Position numbers and translations under genes: made by a program. Positions 44,281 to 52,617 of a stretch of 64,000 nucleotides of DNA are shown piece by piece. Position 1 is the first letter of the stretch. Each line of letters begins with the position of its first letter. Source of the stretch: Solwaraspora sp. WMMD406 (GTDB taxonomy: Bacteria > Actinomycetota > Actinomycetes > Mycobacteriales > Micromonosporaceae); the NCBI RefSeq assembly GCF_029626025.1, contig NZ_JARUBF010000001.1, positions 4,278,001 to 4,342,000 on the forward strand, in the 5' to 3' direction. The notes under the pieces were generated by a model. The model had not been told where the DNA came from and searched no databases. It was given only the letters and a program-made list of their open reading frames with translations.

Positions 44281-45005
44281 GCGGTCAGTTCAGTGACTGG
44301 ACCGGCGACGACGATCCGTCCGCCGACGACGGCTACGGCCCGGATGGTCACGGCCCGGACGGCTACGGCGACGCGGACACCGCCGAGCTGAACGCGCCGC
44401 TCGACGGCTACCCGTCGGCGTACGGCGACGTCGCGGGTTTCGGCGACGCCGACGACGAGCCGCCCGCTGAGGAGGGTTTCGGGTCGGCGTACGGCGACGA
44501 GGTCGACGACGCCGGTGACACCCCCGGCGGATCGGGCGGGGCGCTCGGGTACGGCGACGACCTGTCCCCCGGCGACGGCGGTCCGGCCGGACCGTACGCC
44601 GACACGGACCCGGAGGCGGAGTCCGGGTTCGGCGACGCCGACCCGGTGGCGCAGGAGCTCGGGCCGGCCGAGGTGCCGCCTGGTGCCGATCCGGACGTGC
44701 CGGCCGGGGCCGACGAGTGGCCGGAGGCGGATTTCCCGCCGCCGCTGGACCCGGCCGGGGTGCCGACGCCGGTGGACGGCTGGCCGTGGGCCGACCCGGA
44801 CCTGCTCGGTGACTGGTCGGTCGACGACGTCCCACTGTCCGGGGCCGACGACGGCGCCGACGACGCCGGCGCGGTGACGGCGGCCGAGTTGGCCGGGTAC
44901 GCCGCCACCGAGGCCGCCGGTGACGACACGAACGCCTGGGCGGCGCTGATCGCCTCCGACGACCCGGCCACCAGCACCCTGGCCCGGTTCTGGTCGGCAG
45001 ACTGA
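44277..45005 (+). CDS. acidic low-complexity protein coupled to the dynamin pair
   Basis: A 242-residue protein very rich in Asp, Gly, Ala, Pro and Tyr, with repeated GYG/AYGD-type segments and predicted to be disordered up to ~residue 200. The C-terminal ~40 residues (AAELAGYAATEAAGDDTNAWAALIASDDPATSTLARFWSAD) look like a short amphipathic helix that could bind a partner. No homologue is recognised. The mycobacterial iniBAC cluster also has a low-complexity partner (IniB), but no sequence relation is claimed. Its ATG overlaps the second dynamin stop. Confidence 0.72.
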   Translation: MSGQFSDWTGDDDPSADDGYGPDGHGPDGYGDADTAELNAPLDGYPSAYGDVAGFGDADDEPPAEEGFGSAYGDEVDDAGDTPGGSGGALGYGDDLSPGDGGPAGPYADTDPEAESGFGDADPVAQELGPAEVPPGADPDVPAGADEWPEADFPPPLDPAGVPTPVDGWPWADPDLLGDWSVDDVPLSGADDGADDAGAVTAAELAGYAATEAAGDDTNAWAALIASDDPATSTLARFWSAD

Positions 45006-45021
45006 CCGCAGCCGCCGCTGA

Positions 45022-45474
45022 TCAGGTCGGGGTCGGATCCTGTGGTACGGCGCAGGCGGCGGTGCCACCGGGCAACCGGTGCCGGTTGCGGGCGATCCAC
45101 CGGTACACCGGCCAGGCCAGGGCGGTCACCGGACGCAGCCCGAGGACGGTGCCGGCGGCCCGCCACGGCAGGTTGCTGGTGCGCAGCAGCGCGGCGACCG
45201 CGACGGGGCCGGCGCCGGCGGAACCGACCGTGCCGGTCGGCACCCACTGGACCGCTGTGCCGCCCTGCTCACGGGTGAGCCCGAGGGTGGGCAGGTCGGC
45301 CCACTGCCACGGCACGACCGTGGCGGTGGTCGGTATCCGACGCTCGATGAACCGTACGCACATGGTGCAGAACGCGCAGTCGCCGTCGTAGACGAAGGTG
45401 CCGGCGGGTTCCCGGGTAGCGGTGGTCACCCGACCATTGTCCTGCGGCGGGACCGGCACCGCCAGCGAGGTCAC
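45022..45474 (-). CDS. DCC-family thiol-disulfide oxidoreductase-like protein (DUF393)
   Basis: A 150-residue protein with the DUF393 signature YDGDCAFCTMCVRFIERR, whose CxxC lies at the start of a thioredoxin-like fold, and PVYRWIARNRHRLPGG at the end. It may handle disulfides or bind a cofactor; function of the family is unsettled. The GTG at MTSLAVPV is the first start; an internal GTG gives a 136-residue form. It ends 16 bp from the convergent acidic-protein gene and lies 13 bp beyond the 3' end of the Hsp70 gene, so it may share its transcript. Confidence 0.85.
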   Translation of the reverse strand: MTSLAVPVPPQDNGRVTTATREPAGTFVYDGDCAFCTMCVRFIERRIPTTATVVPWQWADLPTLGLTREQGGTAVQWVPTGTVGSAGAGPVAVAALLRTSNLPWRAAGTVLGLRPVTALAWPVYRWIARNRHRLPGGTAACAVPQDPTPT

Positions 45475-45487
45475 CGCATCGGCGCGA

Positions 45488-47122
45488 TCATGACTGCATC
45501 AGCGCGATCATCAGCACGATCAGCGCGATGAACACCATGAACCCCAGCGCCAGCATCCACACCAGGCCGGTCTCCTCGTACCAGGCACGGCGGGGGGTGC
45601 CGGCCGGCGGGCGCTGCTGCGGGGTCGGCGTCGGTGCCGCCCGGTACGGCGTCGTGGACGGTACGGGCGGTCCGGGGTTGGGCGTCTGGCCGGGCCGGGG
45701 CGACAGCTGGCCTGCTCCGGGCGGCGGCATCGGCTGCTGCGTGGCCGGGCCGAACCCGGCCGGTGGGCGGGCCGCCGCCGGAGGCCCGACCGGGTTGACC
45801 GGGGCGACCGGTCCGGCGACCGGTCCGGCGGGCGACGCCGGCACCGGCAGCCGGGGTACGGCCGTCGGCGCAGCCGGCGGGGCCGAGGTCATCGCGGGCC
45901 GACCGGCCGGGTTCGGCCCGACCGGCGGGCGGTGCGGGGTCGCCGCCGGTCGGGGCGCCAGCACCGGTGGACGGGGTCCGGCGACCGGCCGGGCCGGCGC
46001 GGGCACCGCGCGAGGCGTACCGGACAGACCGGGCCCGGCCGCTCCCGCGACACCGGGCCGGGCCGGGAAGCCCAGGCACAGCGCGCCTTCGGCGACCACC
46101 GTCTCCGGCTGCTCCAGGGTCGTCGGCGCCACCCCCAGTTCGGTGTGGATCAGGTTGGCCGCCAGCGGGATCCGGCTTGAACCGCCGACCAGGAAGATGC
46201 CGACCAGGTCACCGGGGGCCAGGCCGGCGCCGGCGATCGTCTGCGCCAGGCAGGTCACCGTACGGGCCAGATGGCCCCGGATCAGCGACTCCAACTCCTC
46301 CCGGGTGACGTGCGCGGCGATATCGAGCGCCGGCAGGTGCACGTCGGCGCTGGTGGTGCGCGACAGCATCTCCTTGGCGCCGCGTACGTCGTCGTAGAGC
46401 AGCGCGCGGGCCCGGCGCTGCCCGGTGTCGGCCGGGGCGACCAACCCGTTCCACAACGTGGTGCGGGTGTCGGAGTAGGTCTGGCCGAGGTGCTCGACCA
46501 GCGCCTGGTCGAAGTCGAGGCCGCCGAGTTCGGCCAGACCCTGCTCGGCGAGGACGTCGAAGCCGGTGGCACTACGGCGGACGACGGTCGCGTCGAACGT
46601 GCCGCCACCGAGGTCGTAGATGGCCAGCGACCGGCCCGGCGGCACCGCGCTGCCCAGCACCGCCGTGTAGTAGGAGGCGGCGGCGACCGGCTCGGCGACC
46701 AGCATCGGTTTCGGCAGCCCGGCGGCGTGCGCGGCCTGGATCAGCACGAGGCGGCGGCGTTCGGCCCACTGCGCCGGGTGGGTGAGCCGGACCTCGTCGA
46801 CGCCGCCGAGTTGGCGGCGGGCCTCGGCGGCGACGTGGCGCAGCACCGCGGCGATGACCTGCGGCACCGGCAGTTCGACGTCGCCGAGCAGCACCACGCC
46901 GTCGTCGACGCGGCGTTTCGGGTTGGGTTCGAACCCGGACGGGGCGATGCGGGCGCGGCGTTCGGCGTCACGGCCGACGATCAGCCGCCCGTCGGGTTCC
47001 CGGTACACCCCGGACGGCAGCAGCGGCGCGCCGTCGAACAGCAGCGGCCGGGTCCGCCGGTCGGCGCCGCGCACCATGGCCACCGTGTTCGAGGTGCCGA
47101 AGTCGATGCCGAGTGCCCGCAT
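45488..47122 (-). CDS. Hsp70-family protein with C-terminal membrane anchor
   Basis: A 544-residue protein: an Hsp70/actin-type ATPase domain (~1-345) with GIDFGTSNTVA, AEPVAAASYY, YDLGGGTFDATVV and FLVGGSSRIP. Then a ~150-residue Pro/Ala-rich linker replaces the substrate-binding domain, and a single transmembrane helix (LVWMLALGFMVFIALIVLMIAL) lies at the very end. It is therefore a membrane-tethered ATPase, not DnaK. Similar Hsp70-like genes accompany dynamin clusters in actinobacteria, as I recall. It starts at MRALGIDFG and is divergent from the GDPD gene. Confidence 0.88.
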   Translation of the reverse strand: MRALGIDFGTSNTVAMVRGADRRTRPLLFDGAPLLPSGVYREPDGRLIVGRDAERRARIAPSGFEPNPKRRVDDGVVLLGDVELPVPQVIAAVLRHVAAEARRQLGGVDEVRLTHPAQWAERRRLVLIQAAHAAGLPKPMLVAEPVAAASYYTAVLGSAVPPGRSLAIYDLGGGTFDATVVRRSATGFDVLAEQGLAELGGLDFDQALVEHLGQTYSDTRTTLWNGLVAPADTGQRRARALLYDDVRGAKEMLSRTTSADVHLPALDIAAHVTREELESLIRGHLARTVTCLAQTIAGAGLAPGDLVGIFLVGGSSRIPLAANLIHTELGVAPTTLEQPETVVAEGALCLGFPARPGVAGAAGPGLSGTPRAVPAPARPVAGPRPPVLAPRPAATPHRPPVGPNPAGRPAMTSAPPAAPTAVPRLPVPASPAGPVAGPVAPVNPVGPPAAARPPAGFGPATQQPMPPPGAGQLSPRPGQTPNPGPPVPSTTPYRAAPTPTPQQRPPAGTPRRAWYEETGLVWMLALGFMVFIALIVLMIALMQS

Positions 47123-47271
47123 GGCGCACACCCTACTGCGGGGCGTCACCGGGGGCCGTCGGGTGGCGGACCGGCGCGCGGCGCGACGGTGGCCGGGTGT
47201 GCGGCCGTTCGTCGGCACGTCGCCATCCGCCGTACGGCCGCCGGTCGCCTCGACCAGGCATACTGCGCTGC

Positions 47272-48078
47272 GTGTCGCACCGGTACGCCTACCTGGACTC
47301 CCCCACGCCGATCGCGTTCGCCCACCGGGGCGGGGCGGCCCGGGGGGACGAGAACACCGCCGAGGCGTTCGGCCGGGCCGTCGACCTCGGCTACCGGTAC
47401 GTGGAGACCGACGTGCACGCGACCGCCGACGGGGTGGCGGTGGTGTTCCACGACGCCACCCTGGACCGGGTCGCCGGGACGACCGGCAGCATCGCGGCGA
47501 TGCGGTGGGCCGACCTGGCGACGGTACGGGTCGGCGGGGCGGCGGCCGTACCCCGGCTCGACGAGGTCCTCGACGCGTGGCCGCGGGTGCGGTTCAACAT
47601 CGACGTCAAGGCCGACGGCGGCGTACGGCCGACCGTCGACACGGTCGACCGGTGCGGCGCGGGTGACCGGGTGCTGCTGGCGTCGTTCTCGGATCGGCGG
47701 CTGCACCGGCTGCGGTCGTTGACGCACGGGCGGGTCGCCACGTCGATGGGGATGCGGGCGGTGGCGCGGCTGCGGATCGCGTCGATCGTCGGCGGCCGGC
47801 TGCGGCTGCCGACGTCGGTGGTGGCCGCGCAGGTCCCGGTCCGGTTCAACCGGGTACGGGTGGTCGACGCCCGGTTCGTGGCGTACTGCCACCGGTTGGG
47901 GTTGCAGGTGCACGTCTGGACGATCGACGAACCTGCCGAAATGAACGAGTTACTGGACCTCGGGGTGGATGGCATCATGACCGATCACGTCGAGGTGTTG
48001 CGCGACGTGTATCGAAGCCGTGGCTTCTGGCCGCCGGACCGTCGGGTCGACGCGGACGGAGCCGCGCACCCCCGCTGA
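47272..48078 (+). CDS. glycerophosphodiester phosphodiesterase
   Basis: A 268-residue TIM-barrel enzyme that hydrolyses glycerophosphodiesters. The catalytic pair and metal ligands are visible: FAHRGGAA (~16), DENTAEAF, YVETDVHATADG (~45), FHDATLDRV (~60), FNIDVKADG (~115), and VWTIDEPAEM (~225). No signal peptide, so it acts on lipid breakdown products inside the cell. The GTG at VSHRYAYLD is chosen by length and the start of the fold. It is divergent from the Hsp70 gene and upstream of the IS110 element. Confidence 0.9.
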   Translation: MSHRYAYLDSPTPIAFAHRGGAARGDENTAEAFGRAVDLGYRYVETDVHATADGVAVVFHDATLDRVAGTTGSIAAMRWADLATVRVGGAAAVPRLDEVLDAWPRVRFNIDVKADGGVRPTVDTVDRCGAGDRVLLASFSDRRLHRLRSLTHGRVATSMGMRAVARLRIASIVGGRLRLPTSVVAAQVPVRFNRVRVVDARFVAYCHRLGLQVHVWTIDEPAEMNELLDLGVDGIMTDHVEVLRDVYRSRGFWPPDRRVDADGAAHPR

Positions 48079-48213
48079 CGTCGCCCGTTACCTTTTTGAT
48101 CGTCCCCAGCCGGGGACTGCTCGGTCGCCCGGCTCGGTATGACTGAATGCCCCTGTCGTACGCATGATCCGGGGGGTGTTGTCGCCGAGCCGGGTGGCGT
48201 CGGCGGACCGCTG

Positions 48214-49546
48214 ATAGGGACCCGGCCACCCCGTCGTGGGGTAGGTCTCTCCGTAACGTGGATGCCGGCAGTCCGACGCTATGACCAGCGGCCGAGCCAG
48301 GCCATCGCCGTGAGGAGGCAAGCTGTGCACGACGGGTTCGGCGTCTTCATCGGACTCGACGTCGGCAAGGAAGGACACCACGCGGTCGCGTTGAACCGCG
48401 ACGGCAAGCGGCTGCACGACGCGACGCTGCCCAACACCGAAACCGGGCTGCGGAAACTGTTCGACAAACTCGCCCGGCACGGCCAGATCCTGGCCGTGGT
48501 CGACCAGCCCGCCTCGATCGGCGCGCTGCCCGTCGCGGTCGCCCGCGCCTGCGGCCACCAGGTCGCCTACCTGCCCGGTCTGGTCATGCGCCGCCTGGCC
48601 GACCTGCACCCCGGCACCGCGAAGACCGACGCCCGCGACGCCTACGTCATCGCCGACGCCGCCCGCACCCTGCCCCACACCCTGCGCCGGGTCGACACCG
48701 GCGACGACGCCCTGGCCGAGCTGGAGGTGATGGTCGGCTACGACGACGACCTCGCCGGCGAGGTCACCCGCGTCGCCAACCGCATCCGGGGCCTGCTCAC
48801 CCAGATCCACCCACCCCTGGAACGCGTCCTCGGCCCGAAACTGCAGCACCCCGCCGTCCTGGAAGCCATCTCGCGGTGCGGCGGACCCACCGGCATCCGC
48901 AAGGCAGGCCGGGCGAAACTCACCGAGATCGTCAAGGCCCGCGCGCCACGCATGGGCGCCCGCCTGGTCGACCAGATCTTCACCGCGCTCGACGCGCAGA
49001 CCGTCGTGGTTCCCGGCACCACCGCCGCCGAGACCGTCCTTCCCCGACTCGCCGACAACCTGCGTGACCTGCTGCGCCAACGCGACCAGGTCGCCGAACA
49101 GGTCGAAGGGATGCTTGATGCGCACCCTCTTGCCCCGGTCCTGACCTCGATGCCCGGCATCGGCGTCAGGACCGCGGCCCGCATCCTGCTCGAAGTCGGC
49201 GACGGCACCTCGTTCCCCACCCCCGGCCACCTGGCCGCCTACGCCGGCCTGGCCCCGGTCACCCGCCGCTCCGGCACCAGCATCCGTGGCGAACACCCAC
49301 CCAAGGGCGGCAACAAGCAGCTGAAACGCGCGTTCTTCCTGTCCGCGTTCGCCGCTCTCGCCGACCCGCTCAGCCGCGCCTACTACGACCGCAAACGCGC
49401 TGAGGGCAAGAAACACAACGCCGCCCTCATCTGCCTCGCCCGCCGCCGCGTCGACGTCCTCCACGCCATGCTCCGCACCCAACGGCCATACCAGCCCAAA
49501 CCGGCGGACGAACCCCGCCTCGCTGCTTGACAGAACCCATAGGGAC
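48214..49546 (+). mobile_element. IS110-family insertion sequence
   Basis: A 1.3-kb element carrying one DEDD transposase gene. Identical ATAGGGAC words at 48214-48221 and 49539-49546 frame it in direct orientation and may mark the ends. IS110 elements usually lack terminal inverted repeats, so exact ends cannot be fixed from sequence alone. It sits about 30 bp before the MFS gene start. Confidence 0.6.
48325..49530 (+). CDS. IS110-family transposase
   Basis: A 401-residue transposase with an N-terminal DEDD (RuvC-like) domain (FIGLDVGKEGHHAVALNRDG, AKTDARDAYVIADAARTL) and a C-terminal transposase_20 domain (MPGIGVRTAARILLEVGD, LAAYAGLAPVTRRSG, EHPPKGGNKQLKRAFF) with the Ser-type region typical of the family. 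The GTG at 48325 has TGAGGAGG in front. The gene is intact. It is oriented with the following MFS gene and could drive or disturb its expression. Confidence 0.93.
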   Translation: MHDGFGVFIGLDVGKEGHHAVALNRDGKRLHDATLPNTETGLRKLFDKLARHGQILAVVDQPASIGALPVAVARACGHQVAYLPGLVMRRLADLHPGTAKTDARDAYVIADAARTLPHTLRRVDTGDDALAELEVMVGYDDDLAGEVTRVANRIRGLLTQIHPPLERVLGPKLQHPAVLEAISRCGGPTGIRKAGRAKLTEIVKARAPRMGARLVDQIFTALDAQTVVVPGTTAAETVLPRLADNLRDLLRQRDQVAEQVEGMLDAHPLAPVLTSMPGIGVRTAARILLEVGDGTSFPTPGHLAAYAGLAPVTRRSGTSIRGEHPPKGGNKQLKRAFFLSAFAALADPLSRAYYDRKRAEGKKHNAALICLARRRVDVLHAMLRTQRPYQPKPADEPRLAA

Positions 49547-49575
49547 ACCCCCCGCCCATCGCAGAGAAGGACCCG

Positions 49576-50982
49576 ATGTCCGACCTCACCCCGCCGCCCG
49601 CTGCCGTCGTACCCGCACCCACTGCCGACGTGCCGTCGCCGAGCACCCGGCGGGAACGGACCGGCTGGTATTTCTACGACTGGGCGATGTCGGCGTTCTC
49701 CACCACCGTGATCACGGTGTTCCTGGGGCCGTTCCTGACCAGCGTCACCAAGCAGGCGGCCGGCTGCGCGATCGACGCCGACGAGTGTGTGGCGTACGTG
49801 TACCCGCTGGGTGTGAAGGTCGCCGCCGGGTCGTACTTTCCGTACCTGGTGTCGCTGTCGGTGGCGTTGACGGTGCTGGTGCTGCCGGTCATGGGGGCGA
49901 TCGCCGACCGGACGATGCACAAGAAGCGGCTGCTGGCGGTGTCGGCGTTCCTCGGTGCGGGGGCGACGATCGCGATGGTGTTCGTCACCGGCGACCGCTA
50001 TCTGCTCGGCGGTGGGCTGTTCGTCCTGGCCAACATCGCGTTCGGGGCCAGCGTGGTGGTGTACAACTCGTTCCTGCCACGGCTCGGCGGGCCCGACGAC
50101 CGGGACCGGATCTCCAGCCGGGGCTGGGCGCTGGGCTACCTCGGCGGCGGTCTGCTGCTGGCGGTCAACCTGGTGGTGGTGCAGTCGTTCAGCATCGACG
50201 GCGACCCGCAACGCACCCTGGACCTGGCCCGCTGGTCGATCGTGTCGGCCGGGGTGTGGTGGGCGGTGTTCACCCTGGTGCCCCTGGCGTGGCTGCGGGA
50301 ACGTCCGGCGGTCGACGCCCGGCCGGGCGGCAACGTGCTCACCGACGGGTTCAAGCAGTTGGGCCGTACGGTGCGCGGGCTCAAGACGTACCCGTTGACG
50401 TTGTTCTTCCTGCTGGCGTTCCTGGTCTACAACGACGGCATCCAGACGGTGATCGCCCTGGCGAGCCAGTACGGCACCGAGGAGCTGCGGCTGGGCCAGT
50501 CGACGTTGATCGTGACGATCCTGCTGGTGCAGTTCCTGGCGTTCGGTGGCGCGTTGGCGTTGGGGGCGGTCGCGCAGCGGATCGGGGCGTGGAAGACGGT
50601 GTTGGCCAGCCTGGTGCTGTGGACGGCGGTGATCCTGGCGGCGTTCCGGCTGCCGGCTGAGGCGCCCGCCCAGTTCATGGCGCTCGGCGCGGCGATCGGT
50701 CTGGTGCTGGGCGGGTCGCAGGCGTTGAGCCGGTCGCTGTTCAGCCAGCTCATCCCGGCCGGCAAGGAAGGCGAGTACTACGGGTTCTACGAGATCAGCG
50801 ACAAGGGCACCAGCTGGCTGGGACCCCTCGCGTTCGGCATCGTGTTCCAGTTGACGAACTCGTACCGGGTGGGCCTGGTCTCGTTGTTGATCTTCTTCGT
50901 GGTCGGGTTCGTGCTGCTGCTGGCGGTGCCGATGCGCCGGGCGATCGTCGCCGCCGGCAACACCCCGCCCCGGGTGCTGTGA
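49576..50982 (+). CDS. MFS transporter, UMF1/Atg22-like
   Basis: A 468-residue membrane protein with twelve hydrophobic helices, opening RTGWYFYDWAMSAFSTTVITVFLGPFLT as the UMF1/Atg22-like group does. Later segments are MGAIADRTMHKKRLLAVS and LGGSQALSRSLFSQLIPAGKEGEYYGFYEISDKGTSW. The transported molecule is unknown; Atg22 exports amino acids in yeast. GAGAAGGA precedes the ATG, and the IS110 element ends just upstream, so the native promoter may have been displaced. The stop lies in the loop of a hairpin at 50963-50994. Confidence 0.88.
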   Translation: MSDLTPPPAAVVPAPTADVPSPSTRRERTGWYFYDWAMSAFSTTVITVFLGPFLTSVTKQAAGCAIDADECVAYVYPLGVKVAAGSYFPYLVSLSVALTVLVLPVMGAIADRTMHKKRLLAVSAFLGAGATIAMVFVTGDRYLLGGGLFVLANIAFGASVVVYNSFLPRLGGPDDRDRISSRGWALGYLGGGLLLAVNLVVVQSFSIDGDPQRTLDLARWSIVSAGVWWAVFTLVPLAWLRERPAVDARPGGNVLTDGFKQLGRTVRGLKTYPLTLFFLLAFLVYNDGIQTVIALASQYGTEELRLGQSTLIVTILLVQFLAFGGALALGAVAQRIGAWKTVLASLVLWTAVILAAFRLPAEAPAQFMALGAAIGLVLGGSQALSRSLFSQLIPAGKEGEYYGFYEISDKGTSWLGPLAFGIVFQLTNSYRVGLVSLLIFFVVGFVLLLAVPMRRAIVAAGNTPPRVL

Positions 50983-50994
50983 CCCGGGGCGGGG
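50963..50994. terminator. hairpin terminator at the MFS gene end
   Basis: CCCCGCCCCGGGT and its exact complement ACCCGGGGCGGGG enclose a 6-nt loop that holds the MFS stop codon. The convergent hydrolase-like gene ends 38 bp further on. Confidence 0.7.
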
Positions 50995-51031
50995 CGCTGA
51001 CCCGCGACCGGTGTCACGGGACCGGCCGGTG

Positions 51032-51856
51032 TCACGGGATCGGCTGGGTCGCCTCGATCTGCGCGATCGCCGTGCGGGTGGCGGCCACGAAGTTCCAGAA
51101 CACCGTGTTGGTGGTGTTGCGGCGCTGCGCGACGGTGTTGGTGCCGAACATCGCCGACCGCAACGGGCTGGTGATTTCCAGCTGGGCGCCCATGCCGAGC
51201 AGCGTCCGGTTGACGATGTTGTCGATGGCGGTGCCGGCGATCGCCGAGATGCCGGTGGCGTCGAACGCGGTGAACCCGACCGTGGTGAAGGCCGTGATCA
51301 GCGCCGCGCGGAACGCCGCGTTGCGGCCGCCGACGGCGACGGCCTGCGCGTTCGACGGCAGCCCGGCGGTGCCGGGGGTGCAGCCGTGCAGGGCGACGAC
51401 GTTGAGCGCGCAGGCCGCCACCGACAACGCCGGGGTGTCGTCGCAGTGGCTGGCGGTGACGTGCAGCTCACCGTTGCCCGACGAACGGATGCCTTCGAAC
51501 ATCCAGTAGTCGTGGACCGGGCCGGCCGGCGGGGTCGCGGCCAGGGTCGCCGGGTGGTAGCCGGCGATCGCCAGGCACAGCTCCGACGTGCCACCCTCGA
51601 TGCCGCCGCCGTGCGGGGCGATGATCGCGGTACGGGGGAACGCGACGGTGCCGGCGTTGGCGTTGTCGAGCAGCGGATGCCGGCGGAACCGGCGGGCGTA
51701 GTCGACGCCTTCGGTGAGGTTCGGGTCGGCGTACAGGTCGGTGTTGGAGTCGTAGAGGTCGGCGGCGAGTGCCGGCGCGGCCGGCAACGTCGCCAGGGGT
51801 CCGGCGACCGCCGCGGTGGCGAGCAGGCCGAGGACCGTACGTCTGGTGGTGCTCAT
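51032..51856 (-). CDS. secreted poly-gamma-glutamate hydrolase-family protein
   Basis: A 274-residue exported protein. A twin-arginine-type signal (TTRRTVLGLLATAAVAGPLATLPAAPALA, cleavage near residue 31) is followed by the PghP fold: AIIAPHGGGIEGGTSELCLAIAG with the metal-binding His and Glu, ELHVTASHCDDTPAL with further His/Asp, and VVALHGCTPGTAG. In phage and Bacillus relatives this domain cuts gamma-glutamyl bonds. The real substrate here, perhaps a gamma-linked wall or capsule polymer, is not known. The ATG at MSTTRR is chosen by the signal peptide. Confidence 0.83.
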   Translation of the reverse strand: MSTTRRTVLGLLATAAVAGPLATLPAAPALAADLYDSNTDLYADPNLTEGVDYARRFRRHPLLDNANAGTVAFPRTAIIAPHGGGIEGGTSELCLAIAGYHPATLAATPPAGPVHDYWMFEGIRSSGNGELHVTASHCDDTPALSVAACALNVVALHGCTPGTAGLPSNAQAVAVGGRNAAFRAALITAFTTVGFTAFDATGISAIAGTAIDNIVNRTLLGMGAQLEITSPLRSAMFGTNTVAQRRNTTNTVFWNFVAATRTAIAQIEATQPIP

Positions 51857-52098
51857 GAGTGTGGTTCCTCCGATCGGTGCGGTTGCCCGGGGTGCCGGGC
51901 GACGCACACCGTGTCACGCCCGCTCGCATGGTCGCCAACGATTTCCGTCGCCGCAACGGCCAGCGACCGCCGATATCGGCAGCAAACCGCGCCGGTACGG
52001 GGTGAATTCGCACCGATGCCCGTCGGATCGACGACAGGTGACGTGTTACCGAGCCGACACTCCCGTCCGGGGCGGCTCCGGTGCGACCCAGGCGGGGA

Positions 52099-52488
52099 TC
52101 AGGCCGCCAGACCGGCCGCGAGGGCGGCGACGCCGAGCAGCGGCACCAACCCCTGGATCAGCGCGGCGCGCACCATCGCCGGCCGGGAAACCACCAGGAC
52201 CAGGCTGGCGGCGACCATCGACCCGGCGCCGGTGAACACCAGGGTCGCGCCGACGGCGGTGCCGCCGGCGACGGTCACGACGATGCCGAGCCCGACCGCG
52301 ACCGCCAGGAACAGGTTGTAGAAGCCCTGGTTGAAGGCGAGAACCCGGGTGGTCAGGGCGTCCTGCTCGCTGCGGACGCCGAACACGGCACGGGTGCGCG
52401 GCGCGGTCCAGACCACCGACTCCAGATAGAAGATGTAGACGTGGATCAGCGCCGCCACGCCAGCGAAGACCAGTCCTGCGACGACCAT
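52099..52488 (-). CDS. DUF1304-family membrane protein
   Basis: A 129-residue protein with four membrane helices matching DUF1304: MVVAGLVFAGVAALIHVYIFYLESVVW, then FGVRSEQDALTTRVLAFNQGFYNLFLAVAV. The length is that of the family, and GGGGGAC precedes the ATG. A longer open frame upstream is not membrane-like and is left out. No function is known. It is divergent from the PP2C gene. Confidence 0.85.
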   Translation of the reverse strand: MVVAGLVFAGVAALIHVYIFYLESVVWTAPRTRAVFGVRSEQDALTTRVLAFNQGFYNLFLAVAVGLGIVVTVAGGTAVGATLVFTGAGSMVAASLVLVVSRPAMVRAALIQGLVPLLGVAALAAGLAA

Positions 52489-52617
52489 GCCAGTCCCCCG
52501 GTTGTTCGTACGGCTCGTGCCCAGATTGTGCCCGACCCGCCCCGGGCGTACGGGCGGCGGGCGGCCGTACCGGCGACCGCCCGGTGTGGGTGACCGGCAC
52601 CGCCGTATGGTGGCGGC

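Noticed and set aside
48088-50211. Long minus-strand open frame through the IS110 and MFS genes
   Set aside because: Shadow of two clear plus-strand genes; no family features.
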